Shown here in pieces: positions 30,411 through 38,194 of a DNA stretch of 42,741 nt; the first letter of the stretch is position 1, and every line of letters begins with the position of its first letter. The notes below the pieces were generated by a model. The model saw only the letters and a program-made list of their open reading frames with translations. It was not told the origin of the DNA and ran no database searches. The position numbers and the translations under genes are program-made. Source of the stretch: an uncultured Bacteroidales bacterium (GTDB lineage Bacteria > Bacteroidota > Bacteroidia > Bacteroidales > JAUNSR01); NCBI GenBank assembly GCA_947074145.1, contig CAMTOJ010000007.1, positions 1-42,741 on the forward strand, in the 5' to 3' direction.

Positions 30411-32369
30411 TCAGAAAGTACTTAATTTTCGATATTCCAATGCCTGCTCTCTGTAGTGTTGTCTTAATTGTGCTACAACAGGATTAGAATCGAACTCGCC
30501 TCTTACATTTGAGAACTCTGCTCCTTTTTGATCTTCGGGTTCATGAGTTCCATAAGAAACTTTCAGCTTATCATCATACTCTTTCAAAGCATCCTCCAAA
30601 ACAAATTCACCATTCATTAAGATTGCATTATAACCTAATTCAAGTATACGTTTAAGTTCTGCTTTCTTGATATTGTTTACATCAATACTATACCAATCAA
30701 GTATAAGTTTGGAGCACCAAATCCATTCATATTGTTCATATCCTGAATTCAGTTCCTGGAATTCTGCTTCAAGATCATCAATTGAAGTTACTCGACCCTC
30801 TTTTATATCAAGAATTATCTGATCTATTCCCTCTTTTGGTGTGATCATTCCTGCTATATCTTTCCATGAAATTTCACCTAAATTGGGTACGGCTAATGCT
30901 TCCTGGAATTCAGAAGGATCTTCATTAGCATGAAGTCGTTCAAGAACCTTTTCACTTATATAACTTGTAATGGCATTATAATAGCAATCAAGCGATCTGT
31001 CAAGTCCGGCAGTTTTAATAAATGTTCCGTTATATTGAATATATTCTTGTTTTGGCTTCAGACTTCTGCTTTTCTTCAGTAGGAAATTATACCCTTTAAG
31101 TGTTTGAGATATGACATAAGGAGTAAACAGTCCGTGAGTTATTATATCTCGTTTTTCTCCTATTCTTTTATCTCTTTTGGGCCATTTTTGAGAATCTCTT
31201 ATTATTCCAACTTTATTAAGATTTACTCCCGGAGTAAGCCATGATTCTGTGCCTTTCTGTATTAACATTGAAAAAGGCATACTCTCAATATCGGGATGTG
31301 AATAATGACGTCCCATTACAAAAGTAAATGCTCCTATATGAGCAGGCCACATTATGTAAGAGTCAGATGCAAGTGCACCACCTCTTTCAACAATTCCCTC
31401 ATGAATAGGTCCTAGTTTATATAAATGATTACTTTGATTAGAACCGGAACCGGCATTTAAAAAAGCAAAATATCCACCAATTAGTAATGATGATTTATGC
31501 ATTGAAACTGAATAAGGTGCAGCAAAAATAGAGCATGCTTCACCGTTTTCCATTATAGAATTTGCAAAAAACAGAGAATCATGTGAAGTAAATCCTTTTG
31601 AGACTCTTGATCTTTCTCCGATATAAGTATTATAAATTTGGGCCGATTCCAAAACCTCAGCTCCGGGAGCCAAAACAAAACCTTTTGCAATAACAGAAAC
31701 ACCGACTTGAGTCGGAGAGTCTTCTCTACTATCAATAGTCCCGTTTTCAAGCAATGACACACCGCTTATTTCCGCAAATGGTCCTATTTTTACATTCTTT
31801 ATTTCACCGCTATTAATGATTCTTGCTCCCTGGCCAATGTTCATTGTTGACGATAATTGCGAGTTAGCATAATCAAGAAAGAGTTTCTTCAATGTTGTAG
31901 TCAGACCTTTGTCATGTCTGTACATTGCAAGAATATAAGCGTTTTGAGAGGTTAATTTGGAAGACAAGGCCACTTCTCGTCCTCCTGTTTCAATCATTAC
32001 ATTAGCATTTACATCATGCCCAAAATATGATTCCCCTTCACAATAAACGGGACCGGAGAAACTTATTATAGAATTGTCGCCTACATTACAGTTAGAAATA
32101 TATCCTTTAATATTCTCAATAAGAACATTATCTCCAATAGTAGAATTATTGATGAAAGCATTAAATATGCCTGAGTGTTTATTTATTCCGCCCTTTAAAA
32201 TATGGATTGATTCTGTTATACCTAACAAAACATCCCCATCAAAGACTGCATTTTTTATATATTGAGTAGAAAAACCATCTTTTACCTTTACTTTACCCCA
32301 ATCAATACAAATACAGCCGTTAATCTCAAGTTGTTTAATTTCAGTTTTCGATAATGACCTATAGTTCAT
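30411..32369 (-). CDS. DUF4954-family protein, beta-helix type, function unknown
   Basis: 652 aa, no signal peptide, so probably cytoplasmic. I recognise it as the Bacteroidota DUF4954 family. Residues about 40-330 contain many short turns of the hexapeptide kind (FINNSTIGDNVLIENIKG, ISNCNVGDNSIIS, KNVKIGPFAEISGVSLLENGTI, YIGERSRVSKGF), as in the left-handed beta-helix of sugar nucleotidyltransferases and acyltransferases. No Rossmann-type nucleotidyltransferase motif is seen before the helix. The C-terminal 250 residues are mostly helical and carry no motif I know. Monocistronic, convergent with rhaD; hflX lies upstream behind its own terminator. Possible roles (sugar-nucleotide or acyl chemistry, or scaffold) are guesses. 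Confidence 0.8.
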   Translation of the reverse strand: MNYRSLSKTEIKQLEINGCICIDWGKVKVKDGFSTQYIKNAVFDGDVLLGITESIHILKGGINKHSGIFNAFINNSTIGDNVLIENIKGYISNCNVGDNSIISFSGPVYCEGESYFGHDVNANVMIETGGREVALSSKLTSQNAYILAMYRHDKGLTTTLKKLFLDYANSQLSSTMNIGQGARIINSGEIKNVKIGPFAEISGVSLLENGTIDSREDSPTQVGVSVIAKGFVLAPGAEVLESAQIYNTYIGERSRVSKGFTSHDSLFFANSIMENGEACSIFAAPYSVSMHKSSLLIGGYFAFLNAGSGSNQSNHLYKLGPIHEGIVERGGALASDSYIMWPAHIGAFTFVMGRHYSHPDIESMPFSMLIQKGTESWLTPGVNLNKVGIIRDSQKWPKRDKRIGEKRDIITHGLFTPYVISQTLKGYNFLLKKSRSLKPKQEYIQYNGTFIKTAGLDRSLDCYYNAITSYISEKVLERLHANEDPSEFQEALAVPNLGEISWKDIAGMITPKEGIDQIILDIKEGRVTSIDDLEAEFQELNSGYEQYEWIWCSKLILDWYSIDVNNIKKAELKRILELGYNAILMNGEFVLEDALKEYDDKLKVSYGTHEPEDQKGAEFSNVRGEFDSNPVVAQLRQHYREQALEYRKLSTF

Positions 32370-32451
32370 ATTACATAAAGATTTTAAATTATTACGCGGC
32401 TTAAACTTAATACAAAAAATTTTAACCTATATATATTAAATGAAATTATTA

Positions 32452-32504
32452 AAAAACATATGAGATTGTTGATATATAATATTATTACATATCAACAATC
32501 TCAT
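32452..32504 (-). terminator. Terminator of hflX
   Basis: Perfect 16-bp stem ATGAGATTGTTGATAT (32460-32475) / ATATCAACAATCTCAT (32489-32504), followed on the minus strand by TTTTTT. Confidence 0.88.
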
Positions 32505-32552
32505 TCATTGTATTAAGAAGTAAAAGACAATGGTGAAATTCTCTAATATAAA

Positions 32553-33776
32553 TTAGATTTCATCAATATCATCATATTTTTGGAAAAGGAAATCATTATA
32601 AGGGAATCGAGTTATATGTATCTCTTTTGCCATTTCATAAAGTTTATTCTTGAGTTCCTCAATATTGTCTTTATCTCGAGCAGAAATAAATATGCAATTA
32701 TTCTGCATTTTGGCCATCCAACTCTCTTTCAATTCATCGATAGATATATTCTTTTTTGTTACCGGAGATAAATCATCAGGATCTTTCTCAACATGTTCAT
32801 ATGCATCAATCTTATTGAAAACCAATAGCATCGGCTTATTCTGAGCCTGGCATACTTCATTTAGAGTTTTATTAACTACCTCTATCTGATCTTCAAAATT
32901 TGGATGAGAAATATCAACTACATGCACAAGAATATCAGCCTCTCTAACCTCATCAAGAGTTGATTTGAACGATTCCACAAGATGAGTTGGTAATTTTCTG
33001 ATAAATCCTACTGTATCGGCCAGCAAAAAAGGCAGATTATCGATTATCACTTTTCTTACAGTTGTATCTAGGGTTGCAAAAAGTTTATTCTCAGCAAAAA
33101 CCTCAGATTTACTCAAAAGATTCATCAAAGTGGATTTTCCCACATTAGTATAACCAACCAAAGCAACTCGAACCATTTTTCCACGATTCTTTCTTTGTGT
33201 TGATTTTTGTTTATCAATTTGCTTAAGCTGTTGCTTCAAAAGTGATATTTTATCGAGAATTATACGACGGTCTGTCTCAATCTGAGTTTCACCGGGACCA
33301 CGCATCCCTATTCCCCCTTTTTGGCGTTCCAAGTGAGTCCACATTCTTGTTAATCGGGGAAGAAGATACTGATATTGAGCAAGTTCAACTTGAGTTTTTG
33401 CACTTGCGGTTTGTGCTCTTTTAGCAAATATATCAAGAATAAGAGTAGTACGGTCAAGAATCTTTACCTGTAATTCTCTTTCAATATTCTTCAATTGTTT
33501 TGGTGAAAGATCGTCGTCGAAAATCACCATTCCAATCTCATTCTCCTCAACATAATGTTTTATTTCGGTCAGCTTACCGGCTCCAACAAAAGTCACAGTG
33601 TTAGGTTGATCCAAACGTTGAAGAAACTTTTTAACCGGTTCAGCTCCTGCCGTTTCAGCAAGAAAGGCAAGTTCATCAAGATATTCATTTGCTCTTGACT
33701 CATTTTGTGACGGTGTTATAAGTCCGACTAAAACAGTCTTTTCGCTCTCCTGCTTTGATAATATAAATTCTTTCAT
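32553..33776 (-). CDS. hflX: Ribosome-associated GTPase HflX
   Basis: GTPase that splits stalled or idle 70S ribosomes. 407 aa from the ATG at 33776. The N-terminal HflX domain (VGLITPSQNE, VTFVGAGKLTEI, VIFDDDLSPKQLKNIE) is followed by the signature QTASAKTQVELAQYQYLLPRL and GGIGMRGPGETQIE. The G domain has P-loop GYTNVGKST, switch region ATLDTT, DTVGFI and NKID. An in-frame extension to 33893 exists, but it contains the -7 promoter element (33824-33831) and lies outside the family's usual N-terminus, so it is rejected. Transcribed alone. A possible five-codon leader ORF with a strong ribosome-binding site precedes it. Confidence 0.95.
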   Translation of the reverse strand: MKEFILSKQESEKTVLVGLITPSQNESRANEYLDELAFLAETAGAEPVKKFLQRLDQPNTVTFVGAGKLTEIKHYVEENEIGMVIFDDDLSPKQLKNIERELQVKILDRTTLILDIFAKRAQTASAKTQVELAQYQYLLPRLTRMWTHLERQKGGIGMRGPGETQIETDRRIILDKISLLKQQLKQIDKQKSTQRKNRGKMVRVALVGYTNVGKSTLMNLLSKSEVFAENKLFATLDTTVRKVIIDNLPFLLADTVGFIRKLPTHLVESFKSTLDEVREADILVHVVDISHPNFEDQIEVVNKTLNEVCQAQNKPMLLVFNKIDAYEHVEKDPDDLSPVTKKNISIDELKESWMAKMQNNCIFISARDKDNIEELKNKLYEMAKEIHITRFPYNDFLFQKYDDIDEI

Positions 33777-33784
33777 ACAATTCT

Positions 33785-33802
33785 TTAACGTAATAAGTGC
33801 AT
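33785..33802 (-). CDS. Possible five-codon leader peptide MHLLR upstream of hflX
   Basis: ATG-CAC-TTA-TTA-CGT-TAA on the minus strand, 8 nt after AAGGAG (33811-33816). A Shine-Dalgarno match this good is unusual in this window. The reading frame ends 8 nt before the hflX ATG and is not in frame with it. It could couple or attenuate hflX translation; chance occurrence is quite possible. Confidence 0.25.
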   Translation of the reverse strand: MHLLR

Positions 33803-33823
33803 AATATACACTCCTTATTATTA

Positions 33824-33831
33824 CAAAAATA
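33824..33831 (-). promoter_or_regulatory. -7 element of hflX promoter
   Basis: TATTTTTG on the minus strand fits TAnnTTTG; transcription would begin near 33817. No TTTG at the usual -33 spacing. Confidence 0.45.
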
Positions 33832-33913
33832 GATATAAAAATTGGTTTTGCTTTAAAGGTATCAGATTTAATCAGATTCAGTATGCTATCCAAAAACTAT
33901 ATTTATATAACTA

Positions 33914-33947
33914 AACCGGATGATTTATTGTTTTAAATCATCCGGTT
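33914..33947 (-). terminator. Hairpin after the HTCS gene, probable terminator
   Basis: Perfect 14-bp stem AACCGGATGATTTA (33914-33927) / TAAATCATCCGGTT (33934-33947), 48 bp past the HTCS stop. The T tract after it is weak (TAGTTATATAAAT). Confidence 0.6.
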
Positions 33948-33994
33948 ATTATAAATCCATAATAATAGAAGGTATATATTTTTATATAAGTTAT

Positions 33995-36900
33995 TTATCT
34001 GTATTCAGAGGGAAGACAACCGAACTTATCCTTGAAGCATTTTCTAAAATATGCCGGAGTATTCATTCCCACTGAATACATAACCTCTTGTATCGTCATA
34101 TCGCTTTTCTTAAGTAGTTCTGAAGCTTTCAACATTCGTCTGTTTTGAATAAATTCAGAAACAGTACATCCGGCTAATGCCTTAATCTTTCTGTAAAGAG
34201 AAGAATGACTCATATTCATTTCAGAAGCCAATTCAGAAACATCAATATCTGAATTTCCCATTTTTAAATCAATTGTCATATCTAATCTCTCAAGAAATGC
34301 TCTATCAAGGTCATTTAATTGAGAAATTGAATCATTTTTTACTTCATTATTAAGCTCCGTATCTTGGGATTGCTCTTTATAGGCATTTATTAATTTATCC
34401 GATTTCAAAGAAGAGGAAACAGAATTTGTTATTAACTCTATAAAAAGTTTTCTTCTGTTTAATATATTCTCAATTCTTGCTTTAAGAAGATTAGAATTGA
34501 CCGGTTTCGTTAAATAAGAATCAGCTCCATTTTTATAACCCTCTAACTTATCATCAGCAGAATCTTTTGCCGTAAGAAGAACAACCGGAATATGAGAGGT
34601 ACGCAGGTCACTTTTTATGATCCTACACAGTTCCATTCCATCCATATTAGGCATCATAATATCACTTATTATAATATCCGGTATTGATTCAAAAGCAATA
34701 TTTAATCCCTCTTTTCCATCGGAAGCTCTCATTACTGAATATATATCAGATAATGCAGAAACAAAATAATCTTGAATATCCTTATTATCCTCAACAAGGA
34801 GAATTTTTATAGTTGAATCATCCTCCCCTTCCTTTAAGTTTATTCCAATGTTAGGTTGTAATTTCTCCCTTTTATTCACACTTTCTAACCTTGATTCTCC
34901 CATATATTCATATTCCGAATCAAAAAGAATTTCAAAAATTGTGCCCTCTCCAATATTACTTTCAACAGAGATTTGTGCATTATGAAGTTCTACAAGATTT
35001 TTTACCAATGCGAGTCCTATCCCAGTTCCCTCGGCTTGAAACTGGCCGTTACCTTGATAATAACTATTAAAAATATAAGGAAGATTATCTTTGGCGATTC
35101 CACACCCTGTATCAGAAATACGAAGAAAATAATATTTTTTTTCCTCTCTTATAACCATCCCACTCTCTATAGAGATTGAGCCTTTAATTGTATATTTTAG
35201 GGCATTTGAAATTATATTATTTAAAACTATCGATATCACATCCTTATCATACCATAGCTCTATATCTTTTTCAAGATTACATTCAATTTTTAATAGTTCA
35301 TTATTATTATTCGCCTTAAATTGAAGCACTACTTCCGATATTATACTAAAAGGATCACCATATATAAGATTTAATCGTCGGTTGCAAGTTTCTGTCTTTC
35401 TAAACTCCATTATTCTGTTAATCAATTCATGCAATCTTTTTGCATTTCTATTAACAACAGTGAGTCGATCCTTCATTTTTTTATCACTAATCTCCTCTAA
35501 TATATCCTCAACCGGCCCCATTATCAGTGTCAGCGGTGTTCGTAACTCATGAGCGATATTAGTAAAAAACTCCAGACGCTCAGAATTTATTTTTTTATCC
35601 TTATTATGATTTTCAGTCTCTATAATCAATCTGTTTTCCGCTTTTACCCTTCTGTGATACAGATAAAATAATAAATATAATAATGCAAGACACACCATTG
35701 AATAAACAGTAATTGCATATGCCGAAAACCACCAAGGACGACCCACTATTATATCAAGAGTAAGTAGCTTATCATCCCAATCGTCTCCACGCAATCTGTG
35801 TCGCAAAAGGAAATTATATTTACCCGATGGAAGATTCCTATAAGTGACATTATTTTCGGTAGTCTTATACCAAATATTATCAAGCCCCTGTAATTGATAT
35901 TCATATTCTATAGCTGAAGAATATGAAATATCTTTACATGAATAATTAATCTGTATTGAATTTTCATCATAATCAAGATTTACAGAAGCATTATTATGTA
36001 TATAAATATTTCTTTCATAATCATCATTTCTTTTTCTGTAAACAATAAAATCAGAGATCGAGATACTGCTCTTAGCTTCTGTTTTCCTAAACTTAATAGG
36101 ATTAAAATATACTATACCCTCTCTTGATCCGAAATATATCATACCCTGATCATCTATAGTTGTCGATCCGTCAATATATTGACCACGATGTATTCCGTCA
36201 TACCAATAATAATTGGTAAAACTATTACGATTAGGGATATATGCGCTAATTCCAATGTTTGTACTCATCCATATATTGCCAAATATATCCTCATTTAAAG
36301 CTCTGATATTTCCATTAGCAAGACCCGACTCCTCTCCTCTTACTATAAAATTATCAAAATCAGGAGTATCAAAATAACGATTAATAAAAGTGACAAGTCC
36401 CTTTCTTGTACCTGCTAAAATCTCTTCATCTGTATTTATAAATAATGTATTTACACATGTTGAAGGGAATTTATTATTCTGGAGAGAACGCCACAACAAT
36501 TTTTCATTTTTATCAAAACAACTTAAACCGCTACTAAAAGTCGCAATCCATATATTTCCATTAAGATCACATTTAATGTCCATAATGATATTATCATCGA
36601 TAGCATTGTTTAACAATTTATCATGAGTAAATTGCTTCGTTTTCATATCATATTTAAAAACACCGTGATGTGTTCCTATCCACATAATATCATTTTGCCC
36701 CTCAGCAAAACACTTTATATGGAGCGGAATTGAAGGATCGGGATCAAGCGATGACAATTTTTCTGTTTCTGGATCATAAACAATTATTCCATGCAAGAAT
36801 GTCCCTATCCATATTTTGCCATCTTTATCTTTATATAAAGTCTGAACAATTGCATCGTCAAAACCATCCGGAAGTTTACTCTTTATTTTTTTCTCCTTAG

Positions 36901-38173
36901 CTTCATCATTAAGTATAGTAATTGAACCGGCATCGTTTCCAATCCATACTTTTTTTCCATTATCTGCGCAAAACGATATTGCCATCTTGCCTCTCTCTTT
37001 AGTAGATATTGTTTTAAAGTATGATGAATAGTGAGTAATACAATCTACACCGTCACCCTCATATCCAATCCATAAATTGCCGAAACTATCTGCCAAAAGT
37101 TTATATGAATGAATACTTGAAAGATCGGTTTTCTCTTTTCCGGATCTTATATGCTTAAATTCTATTTTTTTATTTTCATCATAAATATCTTGAGAAAGAT
37201 CAAGCACACTGACTCCTCCCATTCGACAAGTTATCCAAAGAAAATTATTCTTATAGGCAAAGTCATAAATTCTATTTGTCAATATTGTTGTTTCATCATT
37301 CGGATCATGTCTGAAAACTCTGAATTTCCCGGTATTGGGATTAAATAGATACATACCCTCCATCGTTGCAATCCATACGTTATCGAGAGGATCAACATAG
37401 ACATTCATCACAATATTATCACTTGGCCCTTCTTTCTCGGAAATGAAATTTTTATAGTTTCTGATTTTTCTATCCTTCAAAGAAAGTACACTAAACCCTT
37501 CTCTTAAAAATCCGATATAAAGAAAACCTCTTCTATCCTCTTTTACTGTCCATACAGGATTATCGGGCATCCCTTCTATTGTAGAGCTATTATAATAACT
37601 AAATTTATCTGTTTTGTTGTCATAATAAGCCACACCTGAATTATAGGTTGCAATCCATACTCCATCACTCTCCGAATTGGAAATATCTAAAACTCCTGCA
37701 CTATGAAATGAATCAACGCTATTATAATCATTAATAATTCTTATGAATTTCTTATTTTGCATATTAAAGTAACATAGTCCGTCCCTCTCGGTACCAACCC
37801 AGATTCTATCATTTTTATCATCTACCGCAATACAATTGAGTTCATTACCCGAAATATCAGAATTAGCGGTTTCATAATTGGTAAAACGATAGCCGTCGAA
37901 TCGGCTTAAACCTTGTTTGGTGGCAAACCAGATCGAACCATCCTCGCTTTGTATAATATCTGATATATTGGAATTAGGAAGTCCAGACTCAACTCCTATT
38001 CTTTTTATTGTCACATCTTCAAATGCAAAACAGGTGGTTAACGATAATATATAAAATAATAAGATTGCCGGCTTTATCTTTATGACAAAGCTCGGCAATC
38101 TGTTTTTTCTAAAAATTATGCTATTGATTAATTTCAACACTTTATGTAATCCTTTTGGTAATGACGTATACAA
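33995..38173 (-). CDS. Hybrid two-component system sensor/regulator (HTCS)
   Basis: One-protein sensor and regulator of polysaccharide-utilisation genes, 1392 aa. Signal/anchor segment at about 32-50; periplasmic two-component-type beta-propeller repeats at about 55-720 (DGSIWFATKQGLSRFDG, NGNIWIATFSSGLSCF); Y_Y_Y domain at about 750-805; membrane helix near 815-840. HisKA contains His875 (AHELRTPLTL) and is followed by HATPase (ISNALKYT, DTGCGIA, GTGIGLALVKNL). The receiver domain has Asp1171 (ISDIMMPNMDG), and an AraC-type helix-turn-helix lies at the end (SHSSLYRKIKAL, GMNTPAYFRKCFK). All catalytic residues are present. The 5' end lies 21 bp from the GH27 stop, so they are probably co-transcribed. 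The start is uncertain: TTG at 38173, GTG at 38140 and TTG at 38098 are all possible; the last gives the neatest signal peptide. Confidence 0.93.
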   Translation of the reverse strand: MYTSLPKGLHKVLKLINSIIFRKNRLPSFVIKIKPAILLFYILSLTTCFAFEDVTIKRIGVESGLPNSNISDIIQSEDGSIWFATKQGLSRFDGYRFTNYETANSDISGNELNCIAVDDKNDRIWVGTERDGLCYFNMQNKKFIRIINDYNSVDSFHSAGVLDISNSESDGVWIATYNSGVAYYDNKTDKFSYYNSSTIEGMPDNPVWTVKEDRRGFLYIGFLREGFSVLSLKDRKIRNYKNFISEKEGPSDNIVMNVYVDPLDNVWIATMEGMYLFNPNTGKFRVFRHDPNDETTILTNRIYDFAYKNNFLWITCRMGGVSVLDLSQDIYDENKKIEFKHIRSGKEKTDLSSIHSYKLLADSFGNLWIGYEGDGVDCITHYSSYFKTISTKERGKMAISFCADNGKKVWIGNDAGSITILNDEAKEKKIKSKLPDGFDDAIVQTLYKDKDGKIWIGTFLHGIIVYDPETEKLSSLDPDPSIPLHIKCFAEGQNDIMWIGTHHGVFKYDMKTKQFTHDKLLNNAIDDNIIMDIKCDLNGNIWIATFSSGLSCFDKNEKLLWRSLQNNKFPSTCVNTLFINTDEEILAGTRKGLVTFINRYFDTPDFDNFIVRGEESGLANGNIRALNEDIFGNIWMSTNIGISAYIPNRNSFTNYYWYDGIHRGQYIDGSTTIDDQGMIYFGSREGIVYFNPIKFRKTEAKSSISISDFIVYRKRNDDYERNIYIHNNASVNLDYDENSIQINYSCKDISYSSAIEYEYQLQGLDNIWYKTTENNVTYRNLPSGKYNFLLRHRLRGDDWDDKLLTLDIIVGRPWWFSAYAITVYSMVCLALLYLLFYLYHRRVKAENRLIIETENHNKDKKINSERLEFFTNIAHELRTPLTLIMGPVEDILEEISDKKMKDRLTVVNRNAKRLHELINRIMEFRKTETCNRRLNLIYGDPFSIISEVVLQFKANNNNELLKIECNLEKDIELWYDKDVISIVLNNIISNALKYTIKGSISIESGMVIREEKKYYFLRISDTGCGIAKDNLPYIFNSYYQGNGQFQAEGTGIGLALVKNLVELHNAQISVESNIGEGTIFEILFDSEYEYMGESRLESVNKREKLQPNIGINLKEGEDDSTIKILLVEDNKDIQDYFVSALSDIYSVMRASDGKEGLNIAFESIPDIIISDIMMPNMDGMELCRIIKSDLRTSHIPVVLLTAKDSADDKLEGYKNGADSYLTKPVNSNLLKARIENILNRRKLFIELITNSVSSSLKSDKLINAYKEQSQDTELNNEVKNDSISQLNDLDRAFLERLDMTIDLKMGNSDIDVSELASEMNMSHSSLYRKIKALAGCTVSEFIQNRRMLKASELLKKSDMTIQEVMYSVGMNTPAYFRKCFKDKFGCLPSEYR

Positions 38174-38194
38174 TATAATAAAACAATTTCAATT

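Noticed and set aside
33777..33893. N-terminal 39-residue extension of HflX
   Set aside because: It contains the -7 promoter element and is not part of the family's normal N-terminus.
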